Shown in pieces: positions 7,010 through 14,271 of a stretch of DNA of 16,102 nucleotides. How positions within the stretch are numbered: the first letter of the stretch is position 1; each line of letters begins with the position of its first letter. Both the position numbers and the translations under genes were made by a program. Source of the DNA: UBA1206 sp045643125 (GTDB lineage: Bacteria > Bacillota > Clostridia > Oscillospirales > CAG-382); NCBI GenBank assembly GCA_045643125.1, contig JAZUKE010000065.1, positions 1-16,102 of the forward strand, written 5' to 3'. The notes beneath the pieces were generated by a model. It saw only the letters and a program-made list of their open reading frames with translations. It ran no database searches and was not told the origin of the DNA.

Positions 7010-7954
7010 ATGAAGATAATCGACCTTCACTGCGACACTATAATGGAGTGTCATTTCGGAAACGAAACGCTGAAAACACGAAGCGGTCATATCACCGCCG
7101 AAAAACTGCAGAAAGGCTCGTCTCTTGCACAGTGTTTTGCGCTGTACCTTACAAAAGGTCATCTTCCCGACGAGGAACAATGGCAGCTTTACAACGATAT
7201 GTACGGCACTTTCCTTGCGAATATCGGTGACTGCAAGGATATCATCAGACGTGCGTACACCGCAGACGACGTGGCAAAGAACGCTGACGACGGATATATT
7301 TCCGCCATTCTCACCGTCGAAGACGGCGCGTGCGTCAACGGAAAAGCCGAACGCCTTTTGAAAATGAAAAACGACGGCGTCAGGATGATCGCCCTTACTT
7401 GGAACTACGAAAACTGCTTCGGATTCCCCAATTCAGCGGATTCGTCGCTCCATTCAAAAGGGCTTAAGGATTTCGGCAAAGAGTCGATTTCTTTAATGAA
7501 TGATCTCGGCATCATCGTTGACGTGTCACACCTTTCCGAAGGCGGATTCTGGGACGTTGCAAAGATAACGACAAAACCGTTTATCGCGTCGCACTCCTGT
7601 TCACGTTCCCTGCGTGACCATCCGCGCAACCTCACCGACGAACAGCTCAAAGCGATAGCCGAAAAAGGCGGTGTCGTGGGTATAAATTTCTTTTATTCGT
7701 TCCTTACCGACAAAGGAAACACGACCTGTATAAGCGACGTGATCGCGCATCTTGAGCATATACGCAAGGTCGCCGGAATCGACACGCTTGCGTGGGGCTC
7801 TGACTTCGACGGCATCGGCGGCGATCTTCAATTCGGCGATTTTGCCGGTTTCCCGATGATACTCGACGAGCTTTCAAAGCACTTCACGTCTGACGAGATA
7901 GACAAAATAAACAATCTCAATTTCCTGCGCGTTCTCAAAGAGCAGAACGTATAA
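7010..7954 (+). CDS. Membrane dipeptidase family (peptidase M19)
   Basis: Zinc-dependent hydrolase of the renal dipeptidase family, expected to cleave dipeptides, possibly D-amino-acid-containing ones. The 314 residues carry the metal ligands in family order: DLHCD (H7, D9), VEDG (E104), VSHLSE (H174), SHSCSRSLRDHPRNL (H195; the substrate-site Arg lies in this block) and GSDFDG (D265/D267). The start is the ATG at 7010 with GGAG 6 nt upstream, not the in-frame TTG at 7004. No signal peptide is visible, so it is likely cytoplasmic. It follows the DUF4886 gene by 13 nt. The stop is followed by 6 nt and then the preQ1 riboswitch hairpin. Confidence 0.93.
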   Translation: MKIIDLHCDTIMECHFGNETLKTRSGHITAEKLQKGSSLAQCFALYLTKGHLPDEEQWQLYNDMYGTFLANIGDCKDIIRRAYTADDVAKNADDGYISAILTVEDGACVNGKAERLLKMKNDGVRMIALTWNYENCFGFPNSADSSLHSKGLKDFGKESISLMNDLGIIVDVSHLSEGGFWDVAKITTKPFIASHSCSRSLRDHPRNLTDEQLKAIAEKGGVVGINFFYSFLTDKGNTTCISDVIAHLEHIRKVAGIDTLAWGSDFDGIGGDLQFGDFAGFPMILDELSKHFTSDEIDKINNLNFLRVLKEQNV

Positions 7955-7960
7955 ATCCGC

Positions 7961-8002
7961 GGTGAGTTCGTAACCATCCTCACCCTAATCAAAACTAAGG
8001 AG
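7961..8002 (+). promoter_or_regulatory. preQ1 class I riboswitch upstream of queT
   Basis: P1 is GGTGAG (7961-7966) paired with CTCACC (7979-7984). The loop is TTCGTAACCATC, and a short A-rich tail CTAATCAAAACTAAGG ends in the ribosome binding site AAGGAG (7997-8002). The small hairpin, the CAAAACTAAGG tail and a target gene for a queuosine precursor transporter together fit preQ1-I. The tail contains the Shine-Dalgarno sequence, so preQ1 binding should block translation. The pseudoknot pairing between loop and tail is not obvious by eye, so the subtype is left open. Confidence 0.8.
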
Positions 8003-8013
8003 TTTCCATTTCA

Positions 8014-8493
8014 ATGAACGAAAAAACAAAATATCTTGCTCAAAGCGGCATCATCGCTTCCCTTTACGTCGTGCTGACGATGATAAGCACTATGCTTTCA
8101 CTTTCAAGCGGAGTCATTCAGCTTCGGCTTTCGGAATGTCTGTGCGTGCTGCCGATATTCATACCGTCGGCTGTCCCCGGACTTGCGATAGGCTGCTTCG
8201 TCTCAAACCTCGTTTCGGGTTGTGTGATCTGGGACGTCGTTTTCGGTACGCTCGCAACGCTTGTCGGCGCGATTTTTACTCGCCTTATGCGTAAGACGGG
8301 CATATTCGCCGTCATTCCTACCATAATCGCAAACGCCGTGACGGTGCCGCTCGTACTGACTTTCGCCTATCACGTCAAGGAAGCGTTCCCGATACTCGTC
8401 ATTTCCGTGACGACGGGAGAGATACTTTCGGTCTTCCTTTTGGGCGGACTTCTTTACAGATTGATGAAAAACAACGAACAGCTCTGGAAATAG
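8014..8493 (+). CDS. queT: QueT family queuosine-precursor transporter (ECF S component)
   Basis: Membrane substrate-binding subunit that, with a shared ECF energising module, should import preQ1 or a related queuosine precursor. The 159 residues are strongly hydrophobic, with about five membrane segments (roughly 8-30, 42-70, 74-90, 98-118, 125-148). They carry the family features GVIQLRLSE (33-41), CVLPIFIPSAVPGL (44-57) and VIWDVVFGTLATLVGA (71-86), known from COG4708/QueT (DUF988). The upstream preQ1 riboswitch independently supports the call. AAGGAG lies 11 nt before the ATG, slightly far but part of the riboswitch tail. No ECF module or queuosine biosynthesis gene is in the window. Confidence 0.9.
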   Translation: MNEKTKYLAQSGIIASLYVVLTMISTMLSLSSGVIQLRLSECLCVLPIFIPSAVPGLAIGCFVSNLVSGCVIWDVVFGTLATLVGAIFTRLMRKTGIFAVIPTIIANAVTVPLVLTFAYHVKEAFPILVISVTTGEILSVFLLGGLLYRLMKNNEQLWK

Positions 8494-8505
8494 AAAGGAA
8501 AAACT

Positions 8506-9159
8506 ATGAGCAGAACCATAACAGTCAAAGGAACGGGGCTTGTCAGCGCCGCCCCGGATATGACCGTCGTTGATCTTACGGTCAAAACCGTCGATAAAAA
8601 CTACGACATTTCGCTTTCGCGTTCTTCGGAAAAGCTCGAAGACTTGCAGAAAGCTCTCACGGATATCGGATTTTGTGCAAATGACCTCAAAACCACTTCG
8701 TTCAACGTATATGCCGAGCGTGAGAACGTCTGCGACGAAAACGGACGTTACAAGAGCGTCTTTGCCGGTTACGCCTGCGTGAACTCGCTTAAAATCGAAT
8801 TCGGCTTCGATACTGCGCTGCTTTCAAAGGTGCTTTCCGCCGTCTCCGACTGTATCGCCGAGCCGGAACTGAACATTTCTTTTACGGTAAAAGACAAAGA
8901 CGCGCTTTGCGAAGAACTGTTGAAAAACGCCGCTTATGACGCAAATAAAAAAGCAGTCATCCTTGCTTCGGCGTCAGACGTGAAGATAGGAAAACTGCTT
9001 TCCGTAAACTATGATTTTGCGTCGGTATCTTTCAATTCGCCGACATCCTACGCGCTCGATAACGCCTGTCTGGGAAAGGCGAGAGCCGTAAACGTGAATA
9101 TCACTCCCGAAGACGTAAGCCTCAAAGACAGCGTGACTTTCGTTTGGGAAATAGAATGA
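8506..9159 (+). CDS. SIMPL domain (DUF541) protein
   Basis: The 217 residues match the SIMPL/DUF541 pattern: an opening ITVKGTGLVSAAPDM (4-18), TVKTVDKNY, KTTSFNVYAERE in the first third, a central FTVKDKDALCEELLKNAA region, and the closing VNVNITPEDVSLKDSVTFVWE. SIMPL proteins are usually periplasmic or exported and of poorly defined role. This copy has no signal peptide or membrane segment, so a cytoplasmic location is likely. AAAGGA lies 7 nt before the ATG, 12 nt after queT, so it should share the riboswitch-controlled transcript. It converges on the YdcF-like gene with a single base between the stop codons. Confidence 0.85.
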   Translation: MSRTITVKGTGLVSAAPDMTVVDLTVKTVDKNYDISLSRSSEKLEDLQKALTDIGFCANDLKTTSFNVYAERENVCDENGRYKSVFAGYACVNSLKIEFGFDTALLSKVLSAVSDCIAEPELNISFTVKDKDALCEELLKNAAYDANKKAVILASASDVKIGKLLSVNYDFASVSFNSPTSYALDNACLGKARAVNVNITPEDVSLKDSVTFVWEIE

Positions 9160-9160
9160 T

Positions 9161-10369
9161 TCATATCAGATCTGCAAAATAAGCAACAAGCGCAAGCGCC
9201 GTACAAAGCCCCGCCATAACGCAGGCGACGACGACGTGTACTTTCTTGTTGAGTGCAAGGATTCCGAAAAATTCGCGGATGAATCCGTTAGGCCAGAAGT
9301 ACCATTTCGTTTTGCTGGCGATGCCTTCCGCGTCAAGCCCCGCCATACGCGCAAGTATGCCGCTGCGGAAAACGTGGAAGTTTGTGGTGGCAAACGCGAC
9401 TTTGGCGTTCGGGTTCAGTTTGTCAACGATGCGTTTTGAATACAGCATATTCTGATAAGTGTTGGCTGATTCTTTTTCCGGGTATACCTCGTCGCTTTCG
9501 GCGCCGTGAGACAGCAGATAAAGCTCAATGGCACTTCCCTCGCTCATAACCTCGTTTGCGCCTTTACCGCCGGACGGGATATAGAAGCACTTTTTGCTTG
9601 TTGCGATCTCCTGATCCCACGCAAAATGCACCGCCTTGTTTGCACGTCCCTTGAGCAGCGGAAGAAGTCCGCCGCGTTTATCTATCGAACAGCCGAGGAT
9701 GATTATATAATCTTTGTCGTAGGCAGGTATCTTGCGTACCGCGGCGTAGCCCATAATGACGCATCCCGCAAGTATGCACTCGAAATAGCACATCATAAGA
9801 AGCAGGAACATCGGTATAAACGTGTTGAGCAGCGTGAAAAGACGCGACGGAGACGCAAAAACGGTTCTGGAAAGTATATCGGATGCGACATATATTCCCG
9901 CGGTGCCGCCTATGTAGAACACGGCAAGCAGGATGCTGAGCAGATTCTTCGGTCGGAAGCCTTCGTGACGGATAAGCGAAACATTGCTGATGCCGAGCAC
10001 GATACACACGATGAAGATAACGGGAACGGCTATATTTGAAAAGCGATACGGAAAATCCTTGAGCAGTTCAAAAGCGGCTTTATATGTTATTTCCGATGCC
10101 GAAAAACGGAAATACAGCACGTCCGTTCCGAGAGTCAGCAAAAAAAGTATTCCGGCAATATATCCCACATTCGTATAGGAATAGAAATTGTTTTTTACTC
10201 CTCTGTCAAGACGGAACGCCAGATAAACCGAAAGCAAAATAAAGAGAACCCCTATTTCGTCCACAACGTACAATGCGCTGCCGAATAAGTACGTTAACAC
10301 GGTAAGCAGGATAATTATAAAAGATATCGCGCATACTCGCACTATATCCCGTCTGTTCGATTCATTCAA
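9161..10369 (-). CDS. Multi-pass membrane protein with YdcF/ElyC-like (DUF218) domain
   Basis: Membrane protein of unknown substrate; DUF218 proteins such as ElyC and SanA are linked to envelope integrity. Counting from the longest start (GTG at 10378, 405 aa), about six membrane segments occupy residues 14-210. The DUF218 domain covers about 223-360, with IIILGCSIDKRGG (225-237), IPSGGKGANEVMSEG (267-281), KESANTYQNM (302-311) and ATTNFHVFRSG (330-340). A last membrane segment lies at 380-402. TTG at 10369 is preferred because GAGGTGA sits 5 nt before it, and the predicted transcript start (about 10383) would leave almost no leader for the GTG. It is transcribed divergently from the SGNH lipoprotein and converges on the SIMPL gene. 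Confidence 0.87.
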   Translation of the reverse strand: MNESNRRDIVRVCAISFIIILLTVLTYLFGSALYVVDEIGVLFILLSVYLAFRLDRGVKNNFYSYTNVGYIAGILFLLTLGTDVLYFRFSASEITYKAAFELLKDFPYRFSNIAVPVIFIVCIVLGISNVSLIRHEGFRPKNLLSILLAVFYIGGTAGIYVASDILSRTVFASPSRLFTLLNTFIPMFLLLMMCYFECILAGCVIMGYAAVRKIPAYDKDYIIILGCSIDKRGGLLPLLKGRANKAVHFAWDQEIATSKKCFYIPSGGKGANEVMSEGSAIELYLLSHGAESDEVYPEKESANTYQNMLYSKRIVDKLNPNAKVAFATTNFHVFRSGILARMAGLDAEGIASKTKWYFWPNGFIREFFGILALNKKVHVVVACVMAGLCTALALVAYFADLI

Positions 10370-10389
10370 AGCGATCACCTCATAAGCCT

Positions 10390-10417
10390 ATTATAACACA
10401 ATATTGCATTTTGTCAA
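10390..10417 (-). promoter_or_regulatory. Consensus sigma-70 promoter of the YdcF-like gene
   Basis: Minus-strand TTGACA (10417-10412), a 16-nt spacer and TATAAT (10395-10390); both boxes are perfect. The transcript would start near 10383, about 14 nt before the favoured TTG start. Confidence 0.85.
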
Positions 10418-10440
10418 TCATATAAAATCGCCCGTATATG

Positions 10441-10469
10441 TTGACTTTGACAATGGATTGTGTTATATT
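10441..10469 (+). promoter_or_regulatory. Sigma-70-type promoter of the SGNH lipoprotein gene
   Basis: TTGACT (10441-10446), a 17-nt spacer and TATATT (10464-10469). A second TTGACA at 10447-10452 is too close to the -10 to serve as its -35. The -35 boxes of this and the divergent promoter are 23 nt apart, so one regulator or RNA polymerase could affect both. Confidence 0.7.
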
Positions 10470-10507
10470 TTTATTCGGAAAATAAATATTCACGAAAGGA
10501 ATCGTAT

Positions 10508-12034
10508 ATGAAAAAGTTTTTGACATTGTTTCTTATATCGGCTATGTTCCTGTCTTTGGCTTCCTGCGGCGAGAACGCCGTCGAAGTATCGGAAGACGTT
10601 TCCGAAGCGGTCTCCGCAGAAGAATCGTCGGAAGTCATACCACCGCACGAGCCGTATGGTATCGCTTATGCAAACAACGCCGACAGCGAAGCCGCTGCTG
10701 CCGCCGTCAGGGATCATATCGCGGAAAAAAGCGGTATCGACTGCGTTCTTGACGCGATAGAGACTGAAGAAGACGTAAAAGAAGGTACCGATATCGTTAT
10801 AGGCATCATTCCCTCTTTCGTCGAGATTCCGTATACTCCGATGTATCACGGCGATCACGGATATGTTTCCAAAGACGGAAAAGTTTACATATTCGGCGCA
10901 GACGCGGATTCATTGATGAATGCGGCGATCGAATTTGAAAACGACTGTGTTTCGTCCGACGGTATCGCCGAAGAGATCACCGACAAGACAGTATTCCTCG
11001 GCTTTCCGTTCGCAAGTGACGACAAAACGGTAAACGGTGCGCATATCAAGGATTTTACCATAGCCTGTGCCACGACGGAAAACGAAGCCAAATACGAAGA
11101 TATCGCAGCGTTTCTCAAAGAACATCTGCTTGCCGAAGGCAACTTTGAACTCCCGATATCCACGTCCAAGACCGCAACATACGAAAAAGAGATCGTCATC
11201 GGCTACACCGCAAGACGCGGATCGCTTTACGAATCCAAAAAAGAAGCCGAATACGGCATTGAAGACTACCGTATACTCATCAAAGGCACAAAGGTTTATA
11301 TCGAGGCCAACAACGCCTGCGGCGCATATCACGCTGTGATGCACTTTTTGGGGCTCTTCAACGGAGAGGATATCAAGGATCAGGATATCACCGGCAGTCA
11401 TCCGCTTATAAAAGTCGCCTGCGTCGGCGACTCAATCACTCAGGGCAACAACTCGGCAGACTACCACAAGACCGCATACCCCGTTTATCTGCAAAGAATG
11501 CTCGGTTACGACTACTATGTGAAGAACTACGGTGCTTCCGGCTATTCGGTAGTATTTGAAGATCAGTATTCATACAGCAAGGACTCACGTTATAAAGCGG
11601 CGCTTGACCTCAAAGCCGACGTTATGATATTTATGCTCGGCACAAACGACGGCAACCCCAAGGACGGTCTTAAAGACTGGGAAGGTACTAACCGCGAGCA
11701 GAGATATTACAACAACGTAAACGAATACCTCGATTCGTTCCTCGAAACAAATCCCGATATGCAGATATTTATGTGCCTGCCTGCTCCGCTGTTCTCTCAA
11801 TCCACACGCTGGGGCGATTGGGAAGAATGGGCAAGAAGAATCGTAGACTATGTAATTCCTCTTAACAGAAAAATAGCGGAAGAAAGAAATCTTCCCATAA
11901 TAGATATCTACTCCTGGGCTGTCGAACACCCGGAAATGTTCCCCGACGGGCTGCATCCGCTCGAAGAAACGTATTGCGATTACGCAAAGCGCGTTTACGA
12001 CGAAATTATGATCGAGTGGAATAAAAATAAATAA
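10508..12034 (+). CDS. Secreted SGNH/GDSL-hydrolase lipoprotein with duplicated N-terminal domain
   Basis: Predicted surface-anchored esterase, perhaps acting on acylated polysaccharide. The 508 residues begin with a lipoprotein signal: positively charged KK, a hydrophobic stretch 4-17 and lipobox LASC with lipidated Cys20. An acidic Ser/Glu linker follows (21-45). Two similar modules follow (about 48-165 and 181-285), each with a helical stretch, an IVIG strand (96-99 and 229-232) and a KVYI strand (125-128 and 262-265); they resemble the N-terminal domain of GH67-type glucuronidases. The C-terminal SGNH domain has VGDSITQG (306-313, Ser309), NYGASG (340-345), GTND (378-381) and DGLH (480-483). 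ATG 10508 is chosen over an upstream TTG for its AAAGGA site and the signal peptide. The C11 remnant starts 7 nt after its stop. Confidence 0.88.
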   Translation: MKKFLTLFLISAMFLSLASCGENAVEVSEDVSEAVSAEESSEVIPPHEPYGIAYANNADSEAAAAAVRDHIAEKSGIDCVLDAIETEEDVKEGTDIVIGIIPSFVEIPYTPMYHGDHGYVSKDGKVYIFGADADSLMNAAIEFENDCVSSDGIAEEITDKTVFLGFPFASDDKTVNGAHIKDFTIACATTENEAKYEDIAAFLKEHLLAEGNFELPISTSKTATYEKEIVIGYTARRGSLYESKKEAEYGIEDYRILIKGTKVYIEANNACGAYHAVMHFLGLFNGEDIKDQDITGSHPLIKVACVGDSITQGNNSADYHKTAYPVYLQRMLGYDYYVKNYGASGYSVVFEDQYSYSKDSRYKAALDLKADVMIFMLGTNDGNPKDGLKDWEGTNREQRYYNNVNEYLDSFLETNPDMQIFMCLPAPLFSQSTRWGDWEEWARRIVDYVIPLNRKIAEERNLPIIDIYSWAVEHPEMFPDGLHPLEETYCDYAKRVYDEIMIEWNKNK

Positions 12035-12041
12035 TCAGTTT

Positions 12042-13610
12042 GTGGTCGTTGTGGGATTTATCATTCTCAAAGCCTGCGGCGGCAGCATTTTTGATCTGCT
12101 CCCCGGCGGCAATAATACCCCGTCGAATCAGCCCGACAACACCAATTACGCCGACTACCTCGTTGCTTCCGAGGAAACGGAGCCTGGTACGGGCTGGTAC
12201 TACACCCGTTGGCTCACCGAGCTTTCAGCTGACACCTCAAGGCCTACCATTGATATCGCAAAAACGATAATAGACGACTTCATCACGTCTTCCACCAACG
12301 CTTCCGCAAACGCAAAAGTCACGCTTTCGATCGTTGACCTTGCCGAGCTTCACGGCACGCTCCCCGATTCGTTCAACAGCTTTTCGGTTTCCACCAACAA
12401 CATCATCAAATCGAACGGATATAAACAGATCTCCGATGCCCGTGCAGGCGTTCGTCAGTTCTCTGCCGAAAACAAGCTCAACCAGGTAGACCTCGTTGAC
12501 TTTGCCGAACGCATCGGCACGAACGAATCCAAAAACCTTGCTTCCGTGCTGAAAAGTTCCGTAAAATACAACAGAACGACTATGTCGCACTGCAACGGCA
12601 TAAGCATATATTTCCCGTACGAATCCACAAATTCGATGAACAGCGCCGTTGCGCTGAACAATGCAATAGGTATTGACGACGATTACACCAAGTGCATCAA
12701 GTCGTTCGCAAGCCTTGAACTCGGCGGTCAGGTCACCGCTGCGGCATCACAGACCTCGTCTTCTTCGTTCGACCTCGGTTCTCTGCTCGGCACCATCAGC
12801 GGCGGCTCGTCCACTTCCCCCGTCAACGCGCTTCTCGGCTCATTCCTCGGCGGAGGAGCCGGCAACGGCATCGACGTTTCTTCCGTACTCAGTCTGCTCG
12901 GAGGTTTTTCCGGCAAGAGTATGCCCGAAAATCTCGCTTGGGCAGATACCGAACTTATCGCAGACAACGCCGAAAAGATAGCCGCAAGCTATATTGATCC
13001 GTCCCACCTTGTCCCGACGGAAAAGAACGGCAGAAAAGTCCTGTCACTCGCCAAAGATGAATGGAAACTCATCTCCACCGTCGAACTCAACGTCTTCGTC
13101 AAAGACGGCGACGGCTATATCGACCTCGGTCTTGACAACGTATTTGAATTTGACGGCGACGACCTCATTCTCAGTTTCGACGGTACATGGCTCACTCTCA
13201 ACAACGAAGTCTGCGCTTACTATCTCGTTTCCGCAGACGACGAGAATGACACATATATCGGACGTATTCCCGCTCTGCTCAACGGTCAGCTCGTGAACAT
13301 TCAGGTAGTATTCAGCGGAGACGATGCAAAGGTCACCGGCGCTTATCCGATGTATAATGACAACGATATCGACGTTCAGGCAAAGGGTATGATAAAGATC
13401 GTCAAAGGCGATGAAATCGAATTGCTTTGCGACTATTACTCTCTTGACGGCGAATACTCCGCTTCCTACACTCTCGGAACGAAGATCACCGTCAGTTCCG
13501 AAAACCTCAAAGTCGTAAACAAAAAGATCAACGCAGAAGACGTTGACGTTATGTACCGTCTTACCGATATATACGGCAACCACTTCTGGGTAAAAGCCGA
13601 CGTACAATAA
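12042..13610 (+). pseudogene. Clostripain-family (peptidase C11) remnant lacking start and catalytic core
   Basis: An open frame of 522 codons that matches the downstream half of clostripain-like proteins: ADYLVASEETEPGTGWYYT (37-55), LSIVDLAELHGTLPD, a GISIYFPYES block, a Ser/Gly-rich stretch (about 233-290) and a long beta-rich C-terminal part. The first residues (VVVVGFIILKACGG) look like the membrane anchor near the N-terminus of such proteins, followed by a Gly/Asn/Pro linker. The linker joins ADYLVASEE directly at about 12147-12150, so the region with the catalytic His (DHGGG-type) and Cys (DACLM-type) is absent. There is no ribosome binding site before the GTG at 12042, and the cytoplasmic N-terminus is missing. 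It ends at a terminator. Most likely a recently decayed gene; a misassembly is the main alternative. A non-catalytic anchored protein is less likely. Confidence 0.72.
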
Positions 13611-13619
13611 AGAAACAAA

Positions 13620-13656
13620 AACGCTCCGTGAATACACATTGCGGAGCGTTTCATTT
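13620..13656 (+). terminator. Terminator hairpin after the C11 remnant
   Basis: AACGCTCCG (13620-13628) pairs perfectly with CGGAGCGTT (13642-13650) across a 13-nt loop. The stem is followed by TCATTT and preceded by AAAA, giving a modest T-tract. It closes the transcription unit that starts at the SGNH lipoprotein. Confidence 0.75.
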
Positions 13657-13677
13657 AAGAAGATAAAAAGTAAAATT

Positions 13678-14196
13678 ATGATAAATACCGATTACAAAAC
13701 CGAATGTCTTGATTTTCTGCTCGACAAGTCCTGCCTCAGCGAAAGATACCATCCGCTTATCGCGTATAAAGAAGCGCTGATTCCGTGGCTGTTGTCCCGC
13801 AGATGCAAAGCTAAAAGTGATATACAAAAACTTTCCGACGACGATTTCGCCGGAATCGGGCTGAATGACGCAGGTATTATCCTGCTTTTCAGAAGATTTC
13901 TCACGCTCTACGCCCCGTCGGCGCAAAAATTCCGTGAAATAGAAAAGCTTTGCAAAGGAAGCGAAAAGACCGAATCTTTCCGCGAACTGTATTACCTCCC
14001 CGGTGTAAAGTATGTACGGGCGAATTTATACTATCTTTCGGGATATAAAACGCTCTTTGACATCGCTTCGTCATCCGAAGAAGAAATACTCCGAAAGACT
14101 GCAGAAGCCATTTCCGAAAATGCCCTTGACTGCATCGTTCCGCTGCCGAAAGAGGTCAGAACTCATATAGCGGTCGCAAAAGCGTTCACGATATAA
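13678..14196 (+). CDS. Hypothetical protein with helix-hairpin-helix-like C-terminus
   Basis: Not recognised as a named family. The 172 residues are helical and basic, without signal peptide or membrane segment. LPGVKYVRANLYYLSGYKTL (107-126), followed by a helix, resembles a helix-hairpin-helix turn in which a short Gly-containing loop joins two helices. DDFAGIGLNDAGIILLFRRF (55-74) may be a second, weaker copy. Such motifs often bind DNA or act as small interaction modules, which would be inference here. ATG at 13678 is used; the in-frame TTG at 13639 lies inside the upstream terminator hairpin. The ribosome binding site is weak (AGAAGA far upstream) and no promoter is obvious, so expression could depend on read-through. 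It ends 9 nt before a strong terminator. Confidence 0.7.
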   Translation: MINTDYKTECLDFLLDKSCLSERYHPLIAYKEALIPWLLSRRCKAKSDIQKLSDDDFAGIGLNDAGIILLFRRFLTLYAPSAQKFREIEKLCKGSEKTESFRELYYLPGVKYVRANLYYLSGYKTLFDIASSSEEEILRKTAEAISENALDCIVPLPKEVRTHIAVAKAFTI

Positions 14197-14204
14197 CTGC
14201 GTAA

Positions 14205-14243
14205 AAAATCCGCCGAAGGATTTTGCTCTCTTCGGCGGATTTT
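14205..14243. terminator. Strong bidirectional terminator between convergent genes
   Basis: AAAATCCGCCGAAG (14205-14218) pairs perfectly with CTTCGGCGGATTTT (14230-14243), giving a 14-bp stem with an 11-nt loop. The outer A/T pairs give a T-run on both strands, so it can end transcription from the hypothetical gene on the left and from the DUF4434-like gene on the right. Confidence 0.92.
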
Positions 14244-14271
14244 ACTTTCGGAATATTCGGCTTTTCGCGTT

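Noticed and set aside
7955..7990. The GGTGAG/CTCACC hairpin as a terminator after the dipeptidase.
   Set aside because: No T-run follows it; the A-rich tail, ribosome binding site and queT context fit a preQ1 riboswitch.
9506..10039. A 177-codon plus-strand frame.
   Set aside because: It lies antisense to the YdcF-like gene and its composition (rich in Arg, Lys and His) is typical of shadow frames.
10447..10469. TTGACA at 10447 as the -35 of the lipoprotein promoter.
   Set aside because: Only 11 nt separate it from TATATT; the TTGACT six bases upstream gives the standard 17-nt spacing.
12020..12050. Programmed frameshift joining the SGNH lipoprotein to the C11-like frame.
   Set aside because: It would need a +1 shift at the stop, no known slippery or stimulatory element is evident, and the second frame starts with a membrane anchor rather than a soluble continuation.
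13044..13637. A 197-codon minus-strand frame opposite the C11 remnant.
   Set aside because: It has no family features or ribosome binding site, and the opposite strand carries clear clostripain-like sequence.
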